From NCBI RefSeq assembly GCF_000308875.1, contig NZ_BAGL01000052.1, positions 124,001 through 188,000 on the forward strand: 64,000 nucleotides of DNA, given 5' to 3'. Every line of letters starts with the position of its first letter. The stretch's first letter is position 1. Positions 7,052 through 19,000 of the stretch are shown piece after piece. The notes beneath the pieces were generated by a model. The model saw only the letters and a list, made by a program, of their open reading frames with translations, did not search any database and had not been told where the DNA came from. Position numbers and translations under genes: made by a program. The stretch comes from Nocardia transvalensis NBRC 15921. Lineage in GTDB: Bacteria > Actinomycetota > Actinomycetes > Mycobacteriales > Mycobacteriaceae.

Positions 7052-10000
7052 ACCCGCCTCTCCTTCGCGTCGTCGGCCCGGACGCTGCCGTCCAGGTGTT
7101 CTCGCACCACCGGGCCGATGATCGCGAGGGCTTCCGGCGTGGTCATCCCCGAATGGCGGCAGCGCACCTTCTGGTCGTGGACCGCGCCGGTCACGTACGG
7201 CTCCCACGCCGCGGCGCACCGGGTCGGATCGGCCCGGTTGATCTCGTCGTCGGCGGCGGTGAAGAACAGCAGGTCGCCGTCGAAGACGCGGGGCCGGAAG
7301 CCGTGGGCCAGCACCGCGCCGTTGGCGTAGCCGTTGTACAGCCGCTGCAGATGGTCGACGGTGAGCGCCGCGAACGGGCCCGGCCGGTCGCGCAGCAGTT
7401 CCGCCGCGTCCCGCAGGGTCAGCCGCGGGTCCACCGCGTGGTCGCCGCCCAGCAGGTCGCTGCCGAATTCGCCGATGATGTCGGCGACCCCCGGGATGGC
7501 GTGTTCCAGCCACTCGTCGGACAGCTGGTAGCTGTCCATCATGGCCAGCATGTCCACCCGCTCCCCCGCGTGCTGCAGCTGGACCGCGATCTCCTGCGCG
7601 ATCAGGCCACCCAGCGACCAGCCGAGCAGGTGGTAGGGCCCCTCCGGCTGCACCGACTTGATCTGTGCCACATAGTGTTTCGCGGCCTCGACGATCGAGT
7701 TGTCGTCGTCGCCGCCACTGACGTGCGGCGCCTGCAATCCGTACACCGGCCGGTCGGCGGGCAGATGGGCCAGCAGGCCCGAATAGCACCAGGCCAGCCC
7801 GATCGCGGGATGCACGCAGAACAGCGGCGCCACACCGGAATCCGCGTCGCCCCGCGGGATCGGCCGGATCGGCAGCAGCGGTTCCAGCGCCAGGGCGAGC
7901 GCGTCACCGGCCGACTCGTCCAGCCGGCGCGCGATGGCCGCAGGCGTGGATTCGCCGAACATCAGCTGCACCGGCAGGTCGATGCCCGCCGCGCGCACCT
8001 GCGCTACCACCTTGGTGGCGAGCAGCGAGTTGCCGCCCAGTTCGAAGAAGCCGTCGTCGGCGCCGACCGTCTCCACGCCCAGGGCCTCCGCGAAGGCCGC
8101 GCACAGCGCGGTTTCCGCCGGGGTGGACGGCGGCCGGTACCCGGAACGGTTGCCGAACACCGGTTCCGGCAGCGCGGCGCGGTCCAGCTTGCCGACCGGC
8201 GTCAGCGGCAACGCGTCGAGCAGCATGATCGATTGCGGCACCATGTAGTTCGGCACCAGCTCGGCCAGGTGCCGGCGCAGGCCCGGGGCCGTGGGCGTGG
8301 TTCCGGCGTACGGCTTCACATAGGACACCAGCGCCGTCGCCCCCGCCGGGGTGCGGTGGCCGAGGCTGGTCGCGAACTCCACGTCCGGGTGCCGGGACAG
8401 CGCCGCGTCGATCTCGCCGAGTTCGATCCGGAAGCCGCGGATCTTGACCTGGTGGTCGGTGCGGCCCACGTATTCCAGCTCGCGCCGGCCGTCGTGGTCG
8501 GTCCAGCGCACCAGATCGCCGGTGCGGTACATGCGCTCGCCCGGTTTGCCGTACGGGTTGGCGAGGAATCGCTGCGCGGTCAGCCCCGGCCGGTGCAGGT
8601 AGCCGCGGGCCAGCGCCGGACCGGACAGGTACAGCTCCCCGGTGACGCCGACCGGCGCCGGATGCAGCCGCCGATCGAGGACGACCGCCTGCACGCCCCG
8701 GATCGGGCCGCCGATGGTGATCGGACCGCCGGGCCTCATCGGCTCGGAGATCACCGTGACGATCGTGGTCTCGGTCGGCCCGTACACGTTGTGCAGGTGG
8801 CGGTCCCGGCCCCAGCGGGTCACGAGATCCGGCGGCAGCGCCTCGCCGCCGACCAGCACGTGCCGCAGGGCGGTGACGCCTTCCGGATCGGCGGTGCCCA
8901 GCGCGGAGGTGGTGATGAAGGCGTGCGTGATGCCCTCCTCGACGAGCACCCGCGTCAGATCCGCGCCGCCGTACACTCCCGGCGGCGTGATCACCAGGGT
9001 GCCGGCGCCACCGAGCGCGAACAGCAGATCCAGCATCGCCGCGTCGAAACTCGGTGTGGCGAAGTGCAGGACGCGGCTGCCGGGCCCCACGTCGAAACGC
9101 TGCGCGGTCTCGGCCGCGAAGTTCGACAGGCCGCCGTGCGTGACGACGACACCCTTGGGTGTGCCGGTCGACCCGGAGGTGTAGATGACGTACGCCGGGT
9201 GGTCGAGGCGCGGGGTCCCGCGCCGTTCGGCCGCCTCGATCGGCGCGTCCGAGGTGCGCAGCACCCGCCGCCGGAACGACGGCGCGTCGAGGACGGTCCA
9301 GTCGGCGCCGTCGGGCATGTGCTCGCGGTGCGCGGCCAGCGTGATACCCAGCGCCGCACCGGAATCGGTGAGCATGTGGCGGATGCGGTACTCCGGGTAG
9401 TTCGGGTCGACCGGAACGAACGCCGCGCCCGCCTTGGCGACGGCCAGGGTCACCGCCACCGACTCCGCCGATCGCGGAATGCCCAGGGCCACCAGCGTTT
9501 CCGGTCCGACGCCCCGCTCCATGAGCACCCGGGCCAGCCGGTTGGTCCACCGGTCCAGCGCGTCGTAGCTGATCCGGGTGTCGCCGGACCGCACCGCCAC
9601 GGCACCGGGGTTCACCGCGACCGCCGAGGCGAAGACGTCGGCAAGGGTGACCGGGCGGTCGGGGCACGCGCCGCGCACCGGGGCCAGGCTCGACCATTCC
9701 GCGGCGTCGAGGAGTTCCAGATCGCCCACGGGCAGTGTCGGATTCGCCGCGGCCGCCGTGAGCAGCCGGACCAGCCTGCGCCCCAGTCCGGCGGCCGTGT
9801 CCTCCTCGAACAGGTCGCGGGCGTAGTTGACCGAGATGGTGACACCGGCCGGTTCGCGCTCGCCCGCGGCCCCGGTCGTCCACGACTCGGTGACAGTGAA
9901 CTGGAGATCGAATTTGGCGATGCCGGGGTCGGCGTCGGCCGCCTCGATCCGCAGGCCGGGCAGTTCCAGCACCCGCACCGGCTGGTTCCGTACCGACAGC

Positions 10001-13000
10001 ATCACCTGGAACATCGGGTGATGCGACTGCGAGCGAGCCGGATTGAGCACCTCCACCAGCCGCTCGAAGGGCACGTCGGCGTGCGCGAACGCCTCCAGGT
10101 CGGTATCGCGCACGGCGTGCAGCAGATCGGCGAACGACGCGCCGCCGTCGATGCGGGTGCGCAGCACCAGGGTGCCGACGAACATGCCGACCAGGCGGTC
10201 CAGCGCGGGGTGTCCGCGCCCCGCGATCGGGGTGCCGACGGTGATGTCGTCCCCGGCGGTGAGCCGGTGCAGCAGCGTCGCCAGCGCCGCGTGCAGCACC
10301 ATGAACATGGTGACGCCGTGCTGGCCGGCCACCGCCTGCAGTTCGCGGTGGGTGCGCGCGTCGATCTCGCAGTCGACCGAACCGCCGCGGTAGCTCGGCG
10401 CGGGCGGGCGCGGCCGGTCGGCGGGCACGTTCAGCAGTTCCGGGATGCCGTCGAGGGCGCCGCGCCAGTAGTCGAGCTGGCGGGTCGCGGTCGAATCCGG
10501 ATCGTCCTCGCTGCCCAGCGTATCCCGTTGCCACAGCGTGTAATCCGCGTACTGGACCGGCAGGTCGTCCCATTGCGGGGCCTCCCCCGCCGCATGCGCC
10601 CGGTAGGCGACGGCCACGTCGGCGGCGAGCGGTTCCAGTGACCAGCCGTCCATCGCGATGTGGTGCGCGACCAGCACCAGCACATGGTCGTCCGCCGCGA
10701 TCCGCAGCAGTTCGGCGCGCAGCGGGACGGACGCGGCGAGGTCGAATCCCGGTGTGGCGAAACGCTTCACCTCGGCCTCGATCCCGGCCTCGGCGACGTC
10801 CACGACATCGAGGGACACCGCGGCGTCGGACGGCGTGAGCACCCGCTGGTACGGCTCGCCCTCCAGTTCAGGGAAGACCGTGCGCAGCGTCTCGTGGCGC
10901 TCCTGCACCGCAAGCAGGGCCGCGCTCAGGGCCGCGGTGTCGAGGTCGCCGCGCAGCCGCAGCGCCACCGGCACGTTGTAGACCCCGGCGACCTCGTCGC
11001 CCGCGGCGGCGTTGAACCGCTCGAGGAACCACAGCCGCCGCTGGGCCGCCGACAGCGGAACCCGCCGCGGCCGCGAGCGCGGCGCCAGCTCCGGGGTGCT
11101 GTCGGCGCCGCTGCCGCTGTCCAGCCGGGCGGCCAGCGCCGCGACGGTGGGCGTGGCGAAGACGGCGCGGACCTCCAGCCGGGTGCCGGTCGCGGCGGCC
11201 AGCCGGGCCACCAGTTGCGTTGCCAGCAGCGAGTTTCCGCCGACCTCGAAGAAGCTCTCGTCCGCGCCGACCGCGTCCGCCCCGACCAGGTCGGCCATCA
11301 CCCGGGCGACCAGGCGCTCGGTGTCGGTCTCCGGTTCGCGGACGGCGGCCGCCATCGGCTGGGGGTCCGGCAGCGCGGCGCGGTCCAGCTTGCCGACCGG
11401 TGTGAGCGGGATGGCGTCGAGCACGGTGAGGCTGCTCGGAACCATATGCGCCGGAAGGCGTTCGGCGACATGATCGCGCACCCGGTCGAGATCCACACCG
11501 GCTCGGTCGACGGGCTGCACGTACGACACGATCCGCTTCACGTCCGCGATCTCGCGAACCTCGGTGTGCGCGAACCGGATCGCGGGGTGGGTGGTCAGCA
11601 CCTCGCTGATCTCGCCGAGTTCGATCCGGAAGCCGCGCACCTTGACCTGGTGGTCGGTCCGGCCCAGGTACACGATCTCGCCGCGGCCGTTCCAGCGCAC
11701 CACATCGCCGGTGCGGTAGATGCGGGTGCCCTCCGGGCCGTAGGGGTCGGCGACGAAACGCGTTGCGGTGAGCCCGAATCGGTCGAAGTAACCGCGGGCC
11801 ACGGCCTGCCCGCCGAGGTACAGCTCGCCGGGCACGCCCACGGGAACCGGGCGCAGCCGCTCGTCGAGCACCAGCGCGCGGGCGCCGCGCACCAGCGTGC
11901 CGATGGTGATCGGCTCGCCCACGGTCAGCACGCCGGACATGGTGATCACGACCGTGGTCTCGGTCGGGCCGTAGCCGTTGAACATCATGCGGTCCGGCGC
12001 CCAGCGCGCCACCAGCTCCGCGCCCAGCGCCTCGCCGCCGACCACCAGCGCCTTCAGGTGCGGCAGCGGCCACCGATCGCGATCGATGGTGGCCAGCGCC
12101 GCCGGTGTCATGAAGGTGTGGCTCACCCGCTCGCGGTCCATCAGCTCGGCCAGCTCGTCGCCGCCGTAGACGTCCGGCGGGCAGATGATCATGGTGGCGC
12201 CGGCGCCGACGGGCAGCAGCAGGTCGAATACCGCCGCGTCGAAGCTCGGGGACGCGAAATGCAGTGTGCGCGAATCGCGGTCGACGCGCATGCGGTCGCG
12301 GATCTCGTCGGCGAAGTTGGACAGCCCGGCGTGCGTGACCGCCACGCCCTTGGGCTTTCCGGTGGACCCCGAGGTGTACACCAGGTACGCCAGATCGGAG
12401 GTCCACACGGTGCGGATCCGGTCGGCGTCGGTCACGGTGGCCGGGCTCATCCGCTCGATCTCGGCCATCACGTCGGGATCGTCGAGCAGCAGCCAGCGGG
12501 TGTCGTACCCGCCGATCGCGGCCTCCCGCAACCGGTCCCGATGCGCCGTCAGCGTGATGCCGGTCCAGCACCCGGAGTCGGTGAGCATGTGCCGCACCCG
12601 GTCGGCCGGATAGTTCGGGTCGACCGGGACGAATGCCGCACCCGACTTGGCGACGGCGATCATGGTCACCACCGATTCGATGGACCGGGTCAGGCCCATC
12701 GCGACCCGGTCACCGGGGCCGAGGCCCCGGCTGATCAGCGCCCGTGCCAGGCGGTTCGAGTACTGGTCCACCTCGGCGTAGGTGAGTTCGACCTCGCCGA
12801 ACCGCATCGCGGTGCGGTCCGGGTGCAGGTGCGCGGTGGCCGTGAAGTAGTTCGACAGGCTGCACGGCGGCATCGGCACCGGCGCGTAGCACGGGGACAG
12901 CAGGGTCCGTTCGCTCTCCGTGCGAGCATCGATGTCGCGCACCCGCACGGCCGGATCGTCGGTGACGGCCGCCAGCACCATGCCGAAGCGGTCGGCGAGC

Positions 13001-16000
13001 GTCCGCACCGTCTCCGGGTCGAAAAGTTCGGCGGCGTAGACGAATTCGAAGGTCCCGTCGGATTCGCGGGTGCTCGGCGGCACCCGCAGCTCCAGATCGA
13101 ATTTGGCCGTGGCGATATCGAGTTCCTCGGCCTGCAGCCGCAGCCCCGGCAGGTCCAGCACCGGCAGCGGCCCGTCTGCGACCGTCAGGGCCACCTGCAG
13201 CACCGGCCGCGATCCGCCGCTGCCGCGGCCCAGTTCCTGCACGATCCGCTCGAACGGCAACTCCGCGTGGGCCATGGCCGCCAGTTCGCCGTCGCGGTCG
13301 ATCTGCAACTGTTCGGCGAAGCCGCGGTCCGGGTCCACATCCGAGCGCAGCATCAGCGTATTGACGAACATGCCCACGAGGTCGTCGAGCCGGGTGTCGG
13401 TGCGGCCCGCGACCGGGGTGCCGACGACGATGTCACGACCGCCGGTCACGACGCGCAGCAGGACCGCCAGCGCCGTACGCAGCACCATGAACATGCTGAC
13501 GCCCTGGGCGCGGGCGACGTCGGCCAGGCGCTCCCGCACGTCCTCGGGCACCTCGAACCGCACCGATCCCGCGCGCTGCGTGGGGTTCTCGGGCCGCGGC
13601 CGGTCGTAGGGCAGCGGCAGTTCCTCCGGCAGGTCGGCCAGCGTCTCGCGCCAGAACCGCAGCTGGGCGGCCGCGGGACTGGTCGGATCGGTCTCGTCGC
13701 CGAGCGATTCCCGTTGCCACAGGCTGAAATCGGCGTACTGGACCGGCAGCGCGGACCACGCCGGGGCCGCCCCGCCCCGGCGCGCGGTGTAGGCCACGGC
13801 CAGATCGCGGGTCAGCGGGGCCAGCGACCAGCCGTCGGCGGCGATGTGGTGCAGCACGATTCCGAGTACGTGGGTGCTCGGGCCGATGCGCAGCAGCGAC
13901 AGGCGTAGCGGGATCTCGCGGGTCAGGTCGAAGCCGCGCCGCGCCAGGGTGCGCAGCGTCGCGCGGGCCTCGTCCTCGTCGGTCGCGACGGGTTCGAGAA
14001 CGGGCAGGCACCGGTCGGGGTCGAGCACCAGCTGGTAGGCGCCCGCCGTCTCCGATCCCGCGCCGCTCGCGGCGGTGTCCTCGGGGAAGACCGTGCGCAG
14101 CACCTCGTGCCGCGTCATGAGATCGCCGAGCGCCGCCCGCAGCGCGCCGACATCGGGCTCGCCGTCGATGCGGATCGCGAAAGCGATGTTGTAGGCGCTG
14201 GATTCGGGCGCGAAGCGGTTGAGGAACCACACCCGCTGCTGCGGCAGCGACAGCGGGACGCGGTCCGGGCGCGGGCTGCGCACGGCCAGCGGCGCCCGGT
14301 GCGTCCGCGGCGCCGCGGCCAGGCGCGCCGCGACGCCCGCGATGGTGGGCGCCTCGAAGACCGCGCGGACCGGCAGGTCGACGCCGAACTCCGCGTGCAG
14401 CGCGGCGGTGAGCCGGGTGGCCAGCAGCGAGTTGCCGCCCGCGTCGAAGAAACTGTCCTCGGCCCCGGCGACCGGATGCCCGAGCACGGTCGCGAAAACA
14501 TCCGCCACACCGCGCTCCAGATCCGTTTCGGGCGCGCGGGAGGGTCCGGCGGTCACGAAAACGGGCTCCGGGAGCGCCTTGCGGTCGAGCTTGCCCGACG
14601 GGCTGATCGGCACCTCGTCGAGCAGCGTGATCGCGGCCGGGACCATGTAGCCGGGCAGCCGCTGCCGCGCGGTCTCCAGCACCGCCGCCGGATCGGTCGC
14701 GCCGTCCGCGGTGACATAGGACGCGAGCCGGGCGCTGCCGTGCTCGCCGTGATGCACGACGGTGAGCGCGAACCGGACACCCGGATGCGCGCGCAGTACG
14801 TGGTCGATCTCGCGCAGCTCGATGCGGAATCCGCGAATCTTGACCTGGTCGTCGGCGCGGCCGAGGAAGCGCAGTTGCCCCGACGCGTCGGCCACCACCA
14901 AATCGCCCGTGCGGTACATGCGCTCGCCGCGGCGGCCGTGCGGGTTGGCGGGGAAGCGCAGCGCGCTCAGCCCGCGCCGGCCGAGATAGCCGCGGGCCAG
15001 GCCCGGACCGGACAGGTACAGCTCGCCGGGCACGCCCGGCGGTACCGGATGCAGGCGGCCGTCGAGGACGAACAGCCGCATCCCGCGCACGGCCAGGCCG
15101 ATCGGCACCGGCGCGCCCGCGGCCATCGGACCGGTCGCGGTGGCGGCGACGGTCGCCTCGGACGGGCCGTACATGTTGTGCATGCGATGCTCGGCCGTCC
15201 ACGTCCGCACCAGATCCTCCGGGCACGCGTCGCCGCCGACGATCACGGCCTCGAGGTCGTCGAGACCGTCGGACGGCACCGTGGCCAGCGCGGCGGGGGT
15301 GACGAAGGCGTGCGTCACCCGCTCGGTGCGCAGCAGGCCGGCCAGTTCGGCGCCGCCGTACACGCCCGCGGGTGCGACGACGACGGCGGCGCCCGCCGCG
15401 AAGCCGAGCAGCATCTCGAGCACCGACGCGTCGAACGACGGCGACGAGAAGTGCAGGGTGCGTGCGGAATCCGTCACGCCGAACAGATGTTTCTGCTCGT
15501 GCGCGAGGGAGGCCAGCCCGGCGTGGGTGACCACGACGGCCTTGGGCGTACCGGTCGACCCGGAGGTGTAGATGAGGTAGGCCGGATGCGCGACGCGCAG
15601 CGGATGGTGCCGGTCGGTATCGCCGACCGGGGTGTCCGGGAAGCGGGCGGCCTCGTCGGCCAGCGCCGGCGACCCCATGAGCAGCCAGTCGACATACTGC
15701 TTGCGGTGCCGGCCGCGGCGCACCGGCCAGTCCGGCAGGGCGGCGTGGCAGCGCGCGTCGGTCAGGCCGAGCATGGCGCCGGAGTCGGAGAGCATGTGCG
15801 CGATGCGCTCGGCCGGATAGTCGGGATCGATCGGCACGTACGCGGCGCCGGTCTTGGCGACCGCCCAGATCGCGGTGATCGAGTCGAGGCCGCGCGGCAG
15901 CGCGATCGCCACCACCACCTCGGGTCCGGCGCCGTGGCCGATGAGCACCCGGGCCAGCCGGTTGGACATCTCGTCCAGCCGCCGGTAGGTGGTGTCCTCG

Positions 16001-19000
16001 CCGAGGTAGCGCACCGCGACCGCGTCGGGCACCCGCTCCGCGGTCTCGCTGAGCAGGCGGGCCAGCGTGGTCGCGGGTTCGCCGGGCGCGCCCTGGATCG
16101 GCACCAGCTTCCCGGTCTCGCGGGCGTCGAGGATCTTCAGATCGCCCACGGGCATTCCGGGCGCGGCCACCGCGGCGGTCACCAGGCGGGTGAACCGCCG
16201 CGCCATCGCCGAGACCGTCGCCTCGTCGAAAACATCGGTGGCGTAACCGAATTCGGCGGTGAGGGGGCCGTCGTCGGCGTCGGATTCGTGCACGGTCAGC
16301 TGCAGGTCGAACTTGGCGACGCCGACATCCATCGGCAGCACCCGGGCCTGGACCCCGGGCAGGTCGATGCGGGGTTCGGGCGTGCTCTCGTAGGACAGCA
16401 TCACCTGGAACAACGGGTGCCGGCCGGCGTCGCGGGCCGGGTTGACCACCTCCACCAGCCGCTCGAAGGGCACGTCGGAGTTGGCGAACGCGTCCAGGTC
16501 GGTCTCGCGCGCCCGGTCGAGCATGCGGTCGAATCCGGCGGCCGGATCGACGGCGGTGCGCAGGACGAGCGTATTGACGAACATGCCGACCAGGTCGTCC
16601 AGCGCGGGATCCGAGCGGCCCGCGATCGGGGTGCCGATCGCGATATCGGTGGTGTTGCACAGCCGGGACAGCAACGTGGCCAGCGCCGCGTGCAACACCA
16701 TGAAGGTGCTCACGCCGCGGTCGGTGGCCAGCGCCGCGATGGCGCGGCGGGTGGCGGCGGGAATGCTGAACCGCACGGTCGCGCCCTCGGTGCTGCGCTG
16801 CTGCGGGCGCGGGCGGTCCATCGGCAGGTCCAGCTGATCCGGCAGGTCGGCCAGGGCCGACCGCCAGTAGGCCAGCTGGCGGGAGAGCGCGCTCGCCGGA
16901 TCGTTCTCGTCGCCGAGCAGTTCGCGCTGCCACAGCGCGAAGTCGGCGTACTGCACCGGCAGCGGCGTCCAGCGCGGCAGCGACCCCGCGGCGCGGGCGG
17001 CGACGGCCTGCATCAGATCGCGCGCCAGGGGCGCCACCGACCAGCCGTCTCCGCAGATGTGGTGCAGCACAACGAGAAAGACGTGCGTATCCGGTCCGGT
17101 GGCGTACAGCGCGACCCGGATCGGGGCCTGGCTGCGCAGATCGAAACCGTACCCGGCGTACTCGGCGGCGAGGGCCGACGCGTCGGTGCCGGTCGCGTCG
17201 ATCGGATCCAGGCTCAGCGGGATCTCCGCGGCCGGATGCACCACCTGCGACGGCCCCTCGGGCGAGTCGGGGAAGGTGGTCCGCAGGCTCTCGTGCCGTT
17301 CCAGCACGTCGACCAGCCCGGCGCGCAGCGCCCCGATGTTCAGCGGCCCGGTGAGCTCGACCGCCAGCGGCATGTTGTAGGCCGAGGCGTGTTCGGCGAA
17401 CCGGTTCAGGATCCACAGCCGCTGCTGGGCCAGCGACAGCGGGATGCGCTCCGGCCGCCGGGCCGCCACCAGCGGCGGCGAGGACAGGTCCGGGCCGTGC
17501 GCGTCCAGCCGGCCGGCCAGGGTCGCGACCGTCGGCGACTCGAACAGGTCCCGGATGGTCAGCGCCGCGCCGAAGGCGCTGTTGATCCTCGCCACCGCCC
17601 GCGCCGCGGTCAGCGAGTTGCCGCCGAGATCGAAGAAGTTGTCCTCGACGCCGAGGGCGTCGCCGGCGAGCACCTCGGCGAGGATGTCGCACAGCCGCCG
17701 CTCGACCTCGGTGCGCGGCCGGTCCGCCGAACCCGCCGCCCGGCGCGCACCGAATTCCGGTGCGGGCAAAGCCTTCCGATCGACCTTGCCGTTGGCGCTG
17801 AGCGGTAGTTCGCCGAGGACGAGCAGGTGCGCGGGCACCATGTAGCCCGGCAGCGTGCGGCGCAGCCCGGCCAGCAGGTCCGCGGTCTCGACGGTGTCGC
17901 CGGGCGCGGGCACCACGTAGGCGACGAGTTCGTCGCCGCCGGGTGCGGCGTGGGCGACGCACACCGCCCGCGTGACCCGCGGGTCGGCCAGCAGCGCCGC
18001 CTCGATCTCGCCGAGTTCGATGCGCAGGCCGCGGATCTTGACCTGGAAGTCGGTGCGGCCCAGGTACTCCAGGACCCCGGCGTCGCCCTCGTGCCGCCAC
18101 CGGACCAGGTCGCCGGTGCGGTACATGCGGCCCGCCCCGTCCCCGTACGGATCGGCCACGAACCGCTCGGCGCTGAGTCCCGGGCGCGCGAGATAGCCGC
18201 GGGCCAGCTGGACGCCTGCCAGATACAGTTCGCCCACCGCGCCGGGCGCCACCGGGCGCAGCCGCTCGTCCAGGACGTAGGTGCGGGTGTTCCAGATCGG
18301 CGCGCCGATCGGCACGCTGTCGCGCTCGGGCGCGCATTCCCACGCGGTGACGTCGACCGCGGCCTCGGTGGGGCCGTACAGGTTGTGCAGCACGGGTTCC
18401 GGCAGCGCGGCGTGGAAGTCGCGCACCGTGGCCGCGGGCAGGGCCTCGCCGCTGCAGAAGACCCGGCGCAGGCTGTCGCAGCCGCGCACGTCGGTGTCGG
18501 TGACGAACACCGACAGCATCGAGGGCACGAAATGCGCCGTGGTGACACGCTTCTCGGCGATGAGCCGCGCCAGGTAGGCGGGATCGCGGTGCCCGTCGGG
18601 CGCGGCGACGACCAGCCGGGCGCCGACCTGCAAGGGCCAGAAGAACTCCCATACCGAGACGTCGAAGGTGGCGGGTGTCTTCTGCAGCACCGCGTCGGTG
18701 CCGTCGAGGGGATATTCGTGCTGCATCCACCGCAGCCGGTTCACGATCGCGGCGTGCGAGACGCCGACCCCCTTGGGCCGCCCGGTGGAGCCGGAGGTGA
18801 AGATGACGTAGGCCAGGTGATCGGGCCGCAGCGGCGTCGTGCGCTCGGCGTCGGTCAGCGGCCCGCCGGCGAATCCGGACGTGTCCAGAGTGTCGATGTC
18901 GAGCCGTTCGGCTCCCGCCGGCACGGCGAATTCGTCACGGGCGGCGGTGAGTACGCACAGCGGGCGGGCCTGCTCGAGCACGTGCCCGGTCCGCTCTGCG

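Noticed and set aside
7096..17808. Long plus-strand open frames (up to about 1230 codons) opposite the synthetase
   Set aside because: They are mirror frames of high-GC coding DNA: Arg/Gly/Gln-rich, without domains, and they cover the antisense of clear synthetase motifs.
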